Source: Neomesorhizobium albiziae | Lineage (GTDB): Bacteria > Pseudomonadota > Alphaproteobacteria > Rhizobiales > Rhizobiaceae | Reading direction: 5' to 3' | Assembly: GCF_900114255.1 (NCBI RefSeq) | Contig: NZ_FOSL01000001.1 | Span: 248,001-312,000, forward strand | DNA: 64,000 bases | Shown here: piece by piece, positions 35,251 through 44,231 of the stretch | Position numbering within the stretch: the first letter of the stretch is position 1 | Layout of the letters: each line of letters begins with the position of its first letter | The notes under the pieces: model-generated | Told to the model about the DNA's origin: nothing | What the model saw: the letters and a program-made list of their open reading frames with translations, nothing else | The model's database searches: none | Position numbers and translations under genes: made by a program

Positions 35251-36639
35251 ATGAACCGCTTGCGCCCACCCTACTCCTCGGTCCTGGACCTGATCGGCGA
35301 AACCCCGATCGTGGAGCTCACCAAATTCGACACCGGCAAATGCCGGCTGTTCATCAAGCTCGAAAGCCAAAACCCCGGCGGCTCGATCAAGGACCGCATC
35401 GCGCTGTCGATGATCGCCGACGCGGAACGTTACGGGCGGCTGGCGCCGGGCGGCGCCATTGTCGAGGCGACCGCTGGCAACACCGGCCTCGGCCTGGCGC
35501 AGGTCGGCATCCCGAAGGGCTACCGCATCATCCTCGTGGTGCCGGACAAGATGAGCCGCGAGAAGATCCAGCATTTGCGCGCGCTCGGCGCCGAGGTTCG
35601 CCTCACCCGCTCGGATGTCGGCAAGGGCCACGCCGAGTACTACCAGGACATGGCCGAAAAGCTCGCCGCCGAAATCCCCGGCGCCTTCTACGTCAACCAG
35701 TTCGCAAACCCTGCCAATCCGCTGGCCCATGAAACCACGACCGGTCCCGAAATCTACGAACAGCTCGGCGGCGATGTCGATGCGGTGGTGGTCGGCGTCG
35801 GTTCGGGCGGCACGCTGACCGGGCTTGGCCGCTACTTCAAAAAAGTCTCGCCGAAGACCGAGATGGTGCTTGCCGACCCGGTGGGCTCGGTGCTGGCGCC
35901 GCTCATCAAGACCGGCAAGATGGAAGAAGCCGGCAGCTGGACGGTCGAGGGCATCGGCGAGGATTTCGTGCCGCCCAACGCCGACCTGTCGCTGGTCGGC
36001 AAAGCCTACTCCATCCCCGACAAGCAGAGCATGCTGGCGGTGCGCGATCTCCTGTCGCGCGAAGGCATCCTCGCCGGCTCGTCGTCGGGCACGCTGCTTG
36101 CCGCCGCCTTGCGCTACTGCCGCGAGCAGAAGACAGCCAAGCGCGTCGTCACCTTCGTATGCGACTCAGGCAACAAATATCTGTCCAAGGTGTTCGACGA
36201 TTTCTGGCTGGCCGAACAGGGGCTGTCGGAAGTCGAGCACCACGGCGACCTGCGCGACCTCGTCGCCCGTTCGCACCGCGAAGGCGGCACCGTCTTCGTC
36301 GGCCCAGACGACACGCTTCTCACCGCCTATGGCCGCATGCGCCGCGGCGACGTCTCGCAGCTGCCAGTGCTCGACGACGGAAAGCTGGTCGGCATCATCG
36401 ACGAGAGCGACATCCTGTCGGTCGTCGAGGGCCCGTATGACAGCCGCTGGGACCGTTTCGGCGCAGCGGTCAGCACCGCCATGGCCTCCGACCTGCACAC
36501 GCTCCAGGCGACGCAGACGCTCGACGCGCTGCTGCCTGTCTTCGAACGCAACGAGGTTGCCATCGTCTTCGACAAGGACGAATTTGTCGGCCTTATCACC
36601 CGCGTAGACCTCATCAACCACCTGAGACGCAGAAAATGA
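35251..36639 (+). CDS. Cystathionine beta-synthase
   Basis: This 462-residue PLP fold-type II enzyme has the Schiff-base Lys47 in NPGGSIKDR, the substrate loop EATAGNTGLGLA and the phosphate loop GVGSGGTLTGLG. Residues about 335-460 are a pair of CBS domains, as in regulated cystathionine beta-synthases. It condenses serine and homocysteine to cystathionine in the cytosol. GGAGGAAG stands just before the ATG. Its stop overlaps the next ATG by 4 nt, making a two-gene reverse transsulfuration operon. O-acetylserine-dependent activity is possible. Confidence 0.9.
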   Translation: MNRLRPPYSSVLDLIGETPIVELTKFDTGKCRLFIKLESQNPGGSIKDRIALSMIADAERYGRLAPGGAIVEATAGNTGLGLAQVGIPKGYRIILVVPDKMSREKIQHLRALGAEVRLTRSDVGKGHAEYYQDMAEKLAAEIPGAFYVNQFANPANPLAHETTTGPEIYEQLGGDVDAVVVGVGSGGTLTGLGRYFKKVSPKTEMVLADPVGSVLAPLIKTGKMEEAGSWTVEGIGEDFVPPNADLSLVGKAYSIPDKQSMLAVRDLLSREGILAGSSSGTLLAAALRYCREQKTAKRVVTFVCDSGNKYLSKVFDDFWLAEQGLSEVEHHGDLRDLVARSHREGGTVFVGPDDTLLTAYGRMRRGDVSQLPVLDDGKLVGIIDESDILSVVEGPYDSRWDRFGAAVSTAMASDLHTLQATQTLDALLPVFERNEVAIVFDKDEFVGLITRVDLINHLRRRK

Positions 36640-37808
36640 CGGATACGATCCGAAAGAACCGCCTCGCCTTTTCCACCCGCACCATCCATGGCGGGCAGAG
36701 CCACGACCCGACCACCGGTGCGGTCATGGTGCCGATCTACGCCACCTCCACCTACGCGCAGCAGAGCCCAGGCGTTCACAAGGGTTTCGAATATGCGCGC
36801 AGCCAGAACCCCACCCGCATGGCCTTCGAGCGGGCGATCGCCGACCTCGAAAGCGGCAGCGCCGGTTTTGCCTTCGCCTCGGGGTTGGCCGGCATCGCAA
36901 CGGTGTTCGAACTGCTCGACAGTGGCGCCCACATCGTCGCCACCGACGACATCTATGGCGGCACCTTCCGGCTGCTGGAGCGGGTGCGCAAGCGCTCGGC
37001 CGGTCTGTCGGTCAGCTTCGTCGACTTCACTGACCTTGCCGCCGTCGAGGCGGCGATCCAGCCGGATACAAAAATGCTGTGGGTCGAAACCCCGACCAAC
37101 CCGCTTCTGCGTGTCGTCGACCTTGAAGGCGTGGCGTCGCTTGCCCGGCGCCGCAACCTCATCTCGGTCGCCGACAACACTTTTTGCAGCCCCTATCTGC
37201 AGCGGCCGCTGGAACTTGGCATCGACATCGTCGTCCACTCCACCACCAAATATCTGAACGGCCATTCCGACATGGTCGGCGGCTGCGTCGTCGTCGGTGA
37301 CAATGCCGACCTCAAGGACCGGCTGAAGTTCCTGCAGAACGCCATCGGCTCCATTTCCGGTCCGTTCGACAGTTTTCTGGCACTGCGCGGCATCAAGACC
37401 CTGGCGCTGCGCATGGAGCGCCATTCCGCCAACGGCGCAAGGATCGCCGAATGGCTGGAGAGCTGTTCCGATGTCCGCCGCGTCGTCTATCCCGGCCTGG
37501 CGAGCCACCCGCAGCATGCCATCGCCAAGGCGCAGATGCATGCCTTCGGCGGCATGGTGACGGTGGAGCTCGACCGCGACCTCGCCGGCACCAAGCGCTT
37601 CCTCGAGCACACTGAGCTGTTCACGCTGGCCGAAAGCCTGGGCGGCGTCGAAAGCCTGATCGAGCACCCCGCCCTGATGACGCACGGCTCCATCCCCGCG
37701 CAAAAGCGCTCCGAGATCGGCATTTCCGATTCTTTGGTGCGGCTCTCGGCCGGCATCGAGGACGCCGACGACCTCATCGCCGACCTGACCCAGGCGCTCA
37801 AAGCTTAG
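36636..37808 (+). CDS. Cystathionine gamma-lyase
   Basis: This 390-residue fold-type I PLP enzyme belongs to the Cys/Met metabolism family. The PLP lysine is about residue 205 in HSTTKYLNGH; YARSQNPTR, FASGLAGIATVFELL and ETPTNPLLRVVDL are further family motifs. It cleaves cystathionine to cysteine, ammonia and 2-oxobutyrate. Cystathionine gamma-synthase or beta-lyase are sequence neighbours, but coupling to cystathionine beta-synthase favours gamma-lyase. Confidence 0.88.
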   Translation: MTDTIRKNRLAFSTRTIHGGQSHDPTTGAVMVPIYATSTYAQQSPGVHKGFEYARSQNPTRMAFERAIADLESGSAGFAFASGLAGIATVFELLDSGAHIVATDDIYGGTFRLLERVRKRSAGLSVSFVDFTDLAAVEAAIQPDTKMLWVETPTNPLLRVVDLEGVASLARRRNLISVADNTFCSPYLQRPLELGIDIVVHSTTKYLNGHSDMVGGCVVVGDNADLKDRLKFLQNAIGSISGPFDSFLALRGIKTLALRMERHSANGARIAEWLESCSDVRRVVYPGLASHPQHAIAKAQMHAFGGMVTVELDRDLAGTKRFLEHTELFTLAESLGGVESLIEHPALMTHGSIPAQKRSEIGISDSLVRLSAGIEDADDLIADLTQALKA

Positions 37809-37817
37809 AGGATCAGC

Positions 37818-37925
37818 CTCCTTCTCCCCGTTTACGGGGAAGAAGAGCGGAAACCTCGCCGCCTTTCCTCTCCCCCGTCGATCGGGGGAGAGGTGGTTCG
37901 CGCAGCGAACCGGAGTGGGGGTCGA
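37818..37925. repeat. RIME-like repeat block
   Basis: The block holds a ctccccgtttacggggaag hairpin, then ctctcccccgtcgatcgggg and ttcgcgcagcgaaccggagt with gggggtcgac. The second half is almost identical to 38648-38712 in the same gap system around the ParDE pair. Confidence 0.75.
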
Positions 37926-37954
37926 CCTGCTCACCGACGGACAGTCCGCAGCAA

Positions 37955-38242
37955 TCAGGAAGCTTCCCAATCGTCGTGTCCGTGCCGCACACGGACAATG
38001 AAAACCTCGCCATCCCCATCAATACGATAGACGACGAGATGAGCCTTGAAAGGATGGATGCGCATAGGCGGTGAAAGCTCATGGCGTTCCCGCGCCATGC
38101 GAGGATTGGCGGCGATCAGATCAAAGATGGCAAAGAGTTCATCGTGATAGCGCCTGGCCTGCGCAGGCCCGAACAGGATCACGCCCTCGCCGGCAATCCG
38201 AACAATGTCTTCTTCCGCAGCAACAGAAAGGCGGAAGCCCAT
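37955..38242 (-). CDS. ParE/RelE-family toxin
   Basis: This 95-residue protein of the plasmid-stabilisation (ParE/RelE) fold has FGPAQARRYHDELFAIFDLIAANPRMARERHEL, a basic strand and C-terminal VYRIDGDGEVFIVRVRHGHDDW. ParE members poison DNA gyrase; RelE members cleave mRNA, and this one looks closer to ParE. It starts 2 nt after the antitoxin stop, the usual antitoxin-first order. Confidence 0.88.
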   Translation of the reverse strand: MGFRLSVAAEEDIVRIAGEGVILFGPAQARRYHDELFAIFDLIAANPRMARERHELSPPMRIHPFKAHLVVYRIDGDGEVFIVRVRHGHDDWEAS

Positions 38243-38244
38243 TC

Positions 38245-38496
38245 CTAATTGCCGTGCGCCTTTTCGGTGCGCGCCAGCGCCGCCGCAAACAGTTCGTCTC
38301 GGGAGCGGTTGCCAATGCCGCTCCTCAGGCCGTCATCGACAAAACGCCGCATGGCCGCAATCCTGTCGTTGCGCTCCTGGTCCCTGCGGATCAGGTCGCG
38401 CACATAGTCGCTTGCATTGGCGTAGCGTCCTGTTTCGGCTTGTGCTTCGACCCACTCTTTCATCGGATCGGGCAGAGATACGTTCATCGTCGCCAT
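38245..38496 (-). CDS. ParD-family antitoxin
   Basis: The protein has 83 residues from MATMNVSLPDPMKEWVE, behind a TTGGAGG ribosome site. An upstream in-frame start would add 13 codons that overlap the operator. The N-terminal ribbon-helix-helix (NVSLPDPMKEWVEAQAETGRYANASDYVRDLIRRD) binds DNA and dimerises; the C-terminal half should wrap the toxin. It autoregulates the pair, probably at the palindrome at 38527-38547. Confidence 0.9.
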   Translation of the reverse strand: MATMNVSLPDPMKEWVEAQAETGRYANASDYVRDLIRRDQERNDRIAAMRRFVDDGLRSGIGNRSRDELFAAALARTEKAHGN

Positions 38497-38526
38497 ATCG
38501 GCCTCCAAGTATCGAAGCATGGCACA

Positions 38527-38547
38527 TTTTGGCAAAGTTTGTCAAAA
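38527..38547. promoter_or_regulatory. Candidate ParD operator
   Basis: The palindrome ttttggcaaa-g-tttgtcaaaa has one mismatch. On the minus strand it includes TTGACA, a plausible -35 box. It lies 31 bp upstream of the antitoxin start. Confidence 0.55.
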
Positions 38548-38571
38548 ACACAAACGCTGAGGTCCTCTCTC

Positions 38572-38708
38572 AGCACCCCCACTCCGCCTCGCTTCGCTCG
38601 GCACCTCTCCCCCTGCCCGGGGGAGAGGAAGAGCGGGGACCTCGCCGCCTTTACTCTCCCCCGTCGATCGGGGGAGAGGTGGTTCGCGCAGCGAACCGGA
38701 GTGGGGGT
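38572..38708. repeat. RIME-like repeat block
   Basis: It contains ccccactccgcctcgcttcg, gggggagaggaagagcgggg, then ctcccccgtcgatcggggga and ttcgcgcagcgaaccggagt. It is nearly the same as 37818-37925 and 47457-47667. Confidence 0.75.
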
Positions 38709-38742
38709 CGACCCATTCCCTCTCCGCCCCTCCTCCCCAAAC

Positions 38743-38771
38743 AAAAAGCGCGGAAGCCAGGCTCCCGCGCT
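38743..38771 (-). terminator. Rho-independent terminator of the methionine importer operon
   Basis: On the minus strand agcgcggga, a 7-nt loop, ttccgcgct, then TTTTTG. It lies 32 nt after the stop of the metQ-like gene. Confidence 0.7.
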
Positions 38772-38802
38772 CCTCAATGTCATCGCCCAGGGGCCGAAAG
38801 TA

Positions 38803-39581
38803 TCACCAGCTGGTGACGACCGCGCCCTTGAACGTCTCCTCGACGAACTTCTTCACTTCCGGCGTGTGGTAGGAATTGACCAGCGTGGCGACCCACGGCG
38901 CATCCTTGTCGGCGGTGCGCACCGCGATCAGGTTGACATAAGGCGCCTTGGCGCCTTCGGTCAGGATCGCGTCGGAAGGCTGCAGGCCGGCTTCCACCGC
39001 GTAGTTGCCGTTCACCGCCGAGGCGTCGACATCGTCCAGCGAGCGCGGCAGCTGGGCTGCATCCAGTTCCACGAACTTGAAGTTCTTCTTGTTCTCGGTC
39101 ACGTCGGCCGGGCCGACCTTCAGCCCCTTGGCCGCGTCGAGCTTGATAAAACCCTTGTCGGCCAGGATCAGCAGCGCGCGGCCGCCATTGGTCGGGTCGT
39201 TCGGGATCGCAATGGTCGCCCCGTCGGCCAGTTCTTCAAAACTCTTCACCTTCTTCGAATAGACGCCCATCGGGAAGTTCACGGTGTAGCCGACATCGAC
39301 GATGTCGTATTGCGGTCGGCGATCTGGTTGTCGAGATAGGGCTTGTGCTGGAAAGAGTTGGCCTGCAACTCGCCGTCGTTCAGCGCCTGGTTCGGCACCA
39401 CATAATCGGAAAACTCCAGGATCTCGATGTCGAGGCCCTTGGTTTTGGCGATCTCCTTCACCTTCTCGAGTATCTGCGCGTGCGGTCCAGGCGTCGCGCC
39501 GATCTTGATGGTCTCGGCCGACGCGGCATGCGCGCCGAGCAACACCGCCAGCCCGGCGGCGATCAGTGTTTTTTTCAGCAT
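38803..39581 (-). pseudogene. metQ: Methionine-binding protein MetQ, disrupted by a frameshift
   Basis: Two overlapping minus-strand frames together encode one NlpA/MetQ lipoprotein-type binding protein. The first (39581-39279) gives a signal peptide, ETIKIGATPGPHAQILEKVKE and QANSFQHKPYLDNQIADR. The second (from about 39310 to 38803) continues with YDIVDVGYTVNFPMGVYSKKVKSF to the normal C-terminus. One base is missing at about 39308-39313, where a codon before TAC is short by one nucleotide. Without the frameshift the protein would be about 259 residues, a normal length. The rest of the reading frame is clean, so the lesion is recent or a sequencing error. Confidence 0.85.
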
Positions 39582-39617
39582 GGGGTAGTCTCCGTTTTCT
39601 CTTGGGAAGAATAAAAA

Positions 39618-40283
39618 TCAGGTTGGCCGCGAACGCTTGTCGAAGCGCCTTGCCAGCGCATCGCCGGCGCTCTGCACGGCCTGCACCAGGACGATCAGCA
39701 CGATCACCACCGCCGCCATCACGTCGGGCATGAAGCGCTGGTAGCCATAGCGGATGCCGAGATCGCCGAGCCCACCGCCGCCGACGGCGCCCACCATCGC
39801 GGAATAGCCGATCAGGCTTACCACCGTCAGCGTCAGCGCCAGCGTGATGCCGGGCCGCGCTTCGGCCAGAAGCACCTTTGTCACGATCTGCAGCGGAGTT
39901 GCGCCCATGGCGCGCGCCGCCTCGGTCAGGCCGGGATCGACCTCGCGGATCGCCGCCTCCACCAGCCGCGCCACGAACGGCACCGTCGCCACCGTCAACG
40001 GCACGATGGCAGCACTTGTGCCGATCGAGGTTCCGGCGACCAGCCGCGTGAAGGGAATGATCGCCACGACAAGAATGATGAACGGCGTCGAGCGGGTGGC
40101 GTTGACGATGGCGCCGAGCACCTTGTTGGCGACGGGTGCGGCATAGAGTTCGCCGCGCCCGCTGGTGGCGAGGAAGACGCCAAGCGGCACGCCGAGCAGC
40201 GAGCCGACCAGTCCGGCGATCGCCACCATGTAGAGCGTCTGGCCTGTGGATTGCAGGAGGAGCTTGAAAATCTCAGGCGACAT
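39618..40283 (-). CDS. metI: Methionine ABC importer permease
   Basis: This 221-residue permease starts at [10 protein letters not shown]; its start overlaps the metN stop by 11 nt. About five hydrophobic helices and the loop [19 protein letters not shown] are typical of MetI. Together with MetN and a MetQ lipoprotein it imports D/L-methionine. It is intact, although the adjacent binding-protein gene is frameshifted. Confidence 0.92.
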   Translation of the reverse strand: MSPEIFKLLLQSTGQTLYMVAIAGLVGSLLGVPLGVFLATSGRGELYAAPVANKVLGAIVNATRSTPFIILVVAIIPFTRLVAGTSIGTSAAIVPLTVATVPFVARLVEAAIREVDPGLTEAARAMGATPLQIVTKVLLAEARPGITLALTLTVVSLIGYSAMVGAVGGGGLGDLGIRYGYQRFMPDVMAAVVIVLIVLVQAVQSAGDALARRFDKRSRPT

Positions 40284-41457
40284 GGCCGAGCACCTCCGCT
40301 TGCAGGCCGTGGGCCGCCAGATGGTTTTGCGCCTTGGCCAGCGTCGCGGCGTCGCCGGCGATGGAAACCACGAGCGAGCCGAACGGCCTGCCGCCGATTT
40401 CGTCGATCGCGCCCGCCAGGATGTTGACTTCGACACCCGTCGCCTGCCCCAGCCGCGACAGGATCGGCTGTGTGGCGCTGTCGCCGGCAAAGCTTATGCG
40501 CAGCACCGCGCGGCTGCCGGCACTTGGTTCCGGCCGCAACTGTTCGGCCAGGAAGGCCGGCAGGCTGAGGCTCGGCAGGCCGGCGAGCAGCGCGCGCGTC
40601 GTTTCATGCCGGGGCGCGCTCAACAGGTCGAAGGTTGTGCCGCGCTCGACGATGGCGCCCCGGTCGATCACCGCGACGTGGTCGGCAACCGTCTTCACCA
40701 CCTCCATCTCATGGGTGATCAGAAGCACACTCAGGCCGAGCTCGCTGTTGATCTTTTTCAAGAGCGCAAGGATCGAGCGCGTCGTTTCCGGATCGAGCGC
40801 CGACGTCGCCTCGTCCGACAAAAGCAGCTTCGGTTGCGTCGCCAGCGCACGCGCGATGCCGACGCGCTGCTTCTGGCCGCCCGATAGTTCCGAGGGGTAG
40901 CGGTCGCGCTTGTCGGAAAGGCCGACCAGCTCCAGCAGCGGCGTCACCCGCGCCTCGATGGTGCGGCGGTCGGCGCCGGCGATCTCCAGCGGCAAGGCGA
41001 CATTCTGGTAGGCGGTGCGCGACGACAAAAGGTTGAAGTGCTGGAACACCATGCCGATCGAGCGGCGCACCTCGCGCAATTTGTCCTCGCCAAGTGCTGC
41101 GACATCGCGCCCGTCCACCACGACGCGGCCGGAACTCGGCTTTTCCAGGCCGTTGACCAGCCGGATCAGCGTCGACTTGCCCGCTCCCGAGCGCCCGATG
41201 ATGCCGGTCACCGAACCGCGCGGCACGGCAAGGTCGATCGCATCGAGCGCCACCACTTCCGCACTGCCGCGCCCTGCGGGAAAGCGTTTCGATACCGCCT
41301 CGAACGAGACGATCGCCTCAGTGGCCGCCGTCACCGCGGCCTGTCCGGCCGCAACGCCCTGCGCTGCCGCGGCAGCCGTCTTCGTTCCCGTGGGAATGGT
41401 CGCATTCCTGCTCGAAACCGGTCGGACCGGCGGGCTGTCCGCCAAAACTGTGTCCAT
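40273..41457 (-). CDS. metN: Methionine ABC importer ATPase
   Basis: The protein has 394 residues from [11 protein letters not shown] low-complexity Ala/Thr-rich N-terminus of about 45 residues precedes the ATPase, which has [28 protein letters not shown] and [15 protein letters not shown]. The last 75 residues resemble the NIL domain that binds methionine and gives feedback inhibition in MetN. It is the first gene of metN-I-Q. No SAM riboswitch could be recognised in its leader. Confidence 0.92.
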   Translation of the reverse strand: MDTVLADSPPVRPVSSRNATIPTGTKTAAAAAQGVAAGQAAVTAATEAIVSFEAVSKRFPAGRGSAEVVALDAIDLAVPRGSVTGIIGRSGAGKSTLIRLVNGLEKPSSGRVVVDGRDVAALGEDKLREVRRSIGMVFQHFNLLSSRTAYQNVALPLEIAGADRRTIEARVTPLLELVGLSDKRDRYPSELSGGQKQRVGIARALATQPKLLLSDEATSALDPETTRSILALLKKINSELGLSVLLITHEMEVVKTVADHVAVIDRGAIVERGTTFDLLSAPRHETTRALLAGLPSLSLPAFLAEQLRPEPSAGSRAVLRISFAGDSATQPILSRLGQATGVEVNILAGAIDEIGGRPFGSLVVSIAGDAATLAKAQNHLAAHGLQAEVLGHVA

Positions 41458-41827
41458 CAAAATTGCTTCCGTCCTTGAATACCCTGATCCGCGCGGCGTT
41501 GCCACAAATCGGATTCTCGAGAAACCGCATAACGTCGGTGCAACCTATCGCAGGCGGCAGGCCGGCCACATGTGCTCGGCTTCCAATTTTCCGGTGTTTG
41601 GCGAAACAGCATTCCGCCCGCGCTGGTAATAGTGAACCGCTGTTGCCCTCACCCGGCGGAAGCCTTGTGCAACACCGCTTAGGCCCGACCCATCGAGGCT
41701 GCCGCCGTCCAGAGATAAGTGCGTCGGCTGAAGAAAAGCAGCCCCTGCGACGGAATGCGCGTCGAGGGGGGTGGACAGGCTGGAAAGGTATGGCTATATG
41801 CGCGCCATCCGCCTTCGCGCGGTCCGT
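41458..41827. other. Intergenic region upstream of metN and tRNA-Lys
   Basis: This 370-bp divergent gap carries promoters for metN and the tRNA by position. I see no conserved riboswitch, repeat or gene in it. Confidence 0.4.
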
Positions 41828-41903
<76 letters not shown>

Positions 41904-42230
41904 AAATCTCTCAATAAAACGGATACTTAGCTTGGTGTCGGTAGAGGCAGTAAGCTCTGAGAATGCCGGCAAGGGTCCAATTTTGGGGTCCACTCGGCCA
42001 AACAGACCAGCGCTGCGGTTTGTGGCATCGTGGCCGCGCCACCGACGCGACGCTTGATGCGGACACGCGCCATGCCGACATCCAGCCTGTCTTCGCGATC
42101 CATCGGAAATCGATTGGCCGACACATTGAGGTTCAGCTTAGCTAAGGGTTTCCCTTCCACGCCGAGACCAGGCCGATAGAAGCGCACGCCGATTCGTGCG
42201 GAATGTCAAAATCGGTGCTATATCTGAGCC
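41904..42230. other. Unassigned region 3' of tRNA-Lys
   Basis: No recognised gene is seen. A minus-strand open frame (42187-41927) with RPGLGVEGKPLAKLNLNVS has plausible composition but no ribosome site and no recognised family; it may be a remnant. This is a typical place for island scars, but no att repeat was found in the window. Confidence 0.4.
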
Positions 42231-42427
42231 ATGGCCGAAGAGAATGTGACCCGCGCATTCATCGGAATGCACCTGGAGCGGCTGACCACCGAGGTCGCCA
42301 GCCTGCGCGACGACTGGCGGCGATCCTGCAGCGCCTCGACAACAGCCACAGCAACCTGCTGACCGACGTGAGGAGCGTCCATTCCCAGATCTCCAGGATA
42401 CCGGCTGAGGACAAGGAGTTGGGCTAA
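42231..42427 (+). pseudogene. Small hypothetical protein, probably frameshifted
   Basis: The ATG at 42231 opens MAEENVTRAFIGMHLERLT and stops after 43 codons. The other frame continues LAAILQRLDNSHSNLLTDVR up to a TAA at 42427. Joined, they give a roughly 65-residue helical protein of the kind annotated in Rhizobiales as short coiled-coil proteins. One nucleotide near 42310-42320 separates the frames. The function is unknown. Confidence 0.4.
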
Positions 42428-42645
42428 TGAGGATATTTGCCAAGATCCGTCAGGTCTACGATCGGCTATGCGAGCGCAAAGAGGCGAGCGCTGATCGGAT
42501 GCGCCAGGAGCGTGAACACCTCAGCGAGCAGGCCGATGAAGCCCCAAATACGAGAAGGGAGCGCCAGATAGCTGTTGAACGCGACTTCGCGCGCTCGCGG
42601 ATCCAGGCCGAGAAGCAGGTAGGCTTGGGTGGGGGGCCTTTATGA
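42427..42645 (+). CDS. Small charged hypothetical protein
   Basis: This 72-residue protein starts at an ATG overlapping the preceding TAA by one base, with AAGGAGT 8 nt upstream. It is very rich in Arg and Glu (VYDRLCERKEASADRMRQER) and probably helical. I do not recognise a family. The clear ribosome site and coupling to the previous frame support a real gene or a recent remnant. Confidence 0.5.
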   Translation: MRIFAKIRQVYDRLCERKEASADRMRQEREHLSEQADEAPNTRRERQIAVERDFARSRIQAEKQVGLGGGPL

Positions 42646-42793
42646 AGTCTGGGGCTTCAGACCGCGGCCCGAAAGTCGCATTAGCCTTTTGGAACGGGAT
42701 CCATCGGCGCGCACAGTGGCGTCAAGGGGTTGGCTAGAGATCCGCTCATGAGAGCGTTCGCGATGGCTTGTCGCCTGCACCTCAGCCTGCGCT

Positions 42794-43825
42794 TCATCCC
42801 TGGCGAAGCTGTTGCGCGGCGGGTTTCGACCGGTATCGCGCCCGTGGCGATGGCGCGCGCTGTTTGCGCCGGCGCAGCTTGAGCCAGCCAAACACGGTGA
42901 TCCCGGCTCCGAACAGCGTCACCAGGATGCCCTTCAGCTGGTCGAGGCCGTTGCCGACCGATTCGACAGCCCCGCCAAATGCCCCGAACGTTTCGTTCCA
43001 GGTCTCCTCGCGCACGTTGACGGTGATGGTTTGAACATAGCTGTCGATACGCAGGCGAACGCCCGCACTGTCCGGCAATATCGCGAAGAGGGTCGCTTCC
43101 AGTTCCTGGCTGCCGCTCTCCTTGGCCGCGACGTTCCATTTCCACACCGTCGGAAACCCCTTGGCTACCGATTGTTGCGCGGGCGTCACCGGTTCGATCG
43201 CAAACCCCGGCCCGGTCAGCACCGCCGCCATCTCCACGGAAACCCGTAACCGTCCCTCGCCTGCCTCCTCTCCGCTGGAGGCGCCCTTCTTCAGCACGTC
43301 GATCGGCACCTCGTAGCCGACCCGCGCTTCGACCTCGCGCTTGTCATTTACCTGCATGGTTTTCGGCGCCAACAGCACAACGCGCCCTTCGGGCAGGTTT
43401 CGCAGCTGGTCGCCGAAAACCGCCAGGAATTTATCGACCTCCCCGACCGTGGGAGCGGATTTGTGATCTGGCGAGGGTCGAGGCAGTTCGGCCACCTCAT
43501 CGCCGCTCGTGTCCGGCGAGAGCGGTTGGGACTTGGGGAAAAGCTTTTGCGGCTTTGGCCGCGGCGCCTCGGCCGCCTCCTCCGGGGGTGAAGGCGATGG
43601 CGCCCCCAGCGGAGGCAGTCCGGCAACCTCAGTGCCGAACTCGTCCAGCGGGACGGCCGGCGGTCGCCCCAGCTGCAGGGGCTGCTCGGCCACATCGACG
43701 GCATCCGCCCCCGCATTCATTGCAGGTTTCGGGATAATGTCGGGGAAATCGAAATAAACAACGGCAGCCAATGGCAACAAAAGAACCAGAAAGAATGTCA
43801 GAGTACCAACAATATCTCTTCTCAT
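42794..43825 (-). CDS. Proline-rich hypothetical membrane protein
   Basis: The protein has 343 residues from MRRDIVGTLTFF. An N-terminal hydrophobic segment (about residues 6-25) is followed by a Pro-rich stretch to about residue 110 with PLGAPSPSPPEEAAEAP. A folded domain from about 120 to 280 starts VDKFLAVFGDQLRNLPEG. A second hydrophobic segment near 300-320 (GILVTLFGAGITVFGW) precedes a basic tail. Most of the chain would lie in the periplasm between the two helices. No family was recognised. It is monocistronic. Confidence 0.65.
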   Translation of the reverse strand: MRRDIVGTLTFFLVLLLPLAAVVYFDFPDIIPKPAMNAGADAVDVAEQPLQLGRPPAVPLDEFGTEVAGLPPLGAPSPSPPEEAAEAPRPKPQKLFPKSQPLSPDTSGDEVAELPRPSPDHKSAPTVGEVDKFLAVFGDQLRNLPEGRVVLLAPKTMQVNDKREVEARVGYEVPIDVLKKGASSGEEAGEGRLRVSVEMAAVLTGPGFAIEPVTPAQQSVAKGFPTVWKWNVAAKESGSQELEATLFAILPDSAGVRLRIDSYVQTITVNVREETWNETFGAFGGAVESVGNGLDQLKGILVTLFGAGITVFGWLKLRRRKQRAPSPRARYRSKPAAQQLRQG

Positions 43826-43944
43826 GGCCACCACCGTCCGGGAGAAGAACTATACTCCTCTGGAGCATCCGCCGCAAATTGTGGCGCTGACCATAAGCGT
43901 TTCTGCGTTGCACCAGATGATCTGGTGCGACAGCACCGCTACCG

Positions 43945-44086
43945 CTAAGAGCCTGTTTGATAACTTGCTGCGTTGAGTCAAATGGCGGAGGTTTCGAGAA
44001 CCGGAGCGCAGCGTACATTGGGTACGTGAGCACCGGAAGCGCAGAAACCGCCGTCAGTTGGCCGCCGTTTGCAAATGGTCTCTAAG
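43945..44086. repeat. TIR-core element, subtype 2, copy D
   Basis: Ends are ctaagagcctgtttgataac and gcaaatggtctctaag. The core tttcgagaaccggagcgcag then cgtacattgggtacgtgagc is the same as in subtype 1, but the terminal repeats differ. It shares its right CTAAG with the following element. Confidence 0.8.
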
Positions 44087-44231
44087 TGTCTGAATCAAAA
44101 ATCGGCAGGCTGAGGCGAAAATGGTGATTTTCGAGAACCGGCGCGCAGCGTACATTTGAGTACGTGAGCACCGGAAGCGCAGAAATCGCCATTTGCAGCC
44201 CAGCATGGCGACTTTTGGATCGGACACTAAG
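44082..44231. repeat. TIR-core element, subtype 3, copy E
   Basis: Ends gtgtctgaatcaaaaatcg and cgacttttggatcggacac are inverted repeats, flanked on both sides by CTAAG. The core tttcgagaaccggcgcgcag and cgtacatttgagtacgtgag is conserved. The phzF stop codon (44227-44229) lies inside the right CTAAG. Confidence 0.82.

Noticed and set aside
41458-41700. Possible SAM riboswitch upstream of metN
   Set aside because: No SAM-I or SAM-II consensus elements could be recognised on the minus strand.
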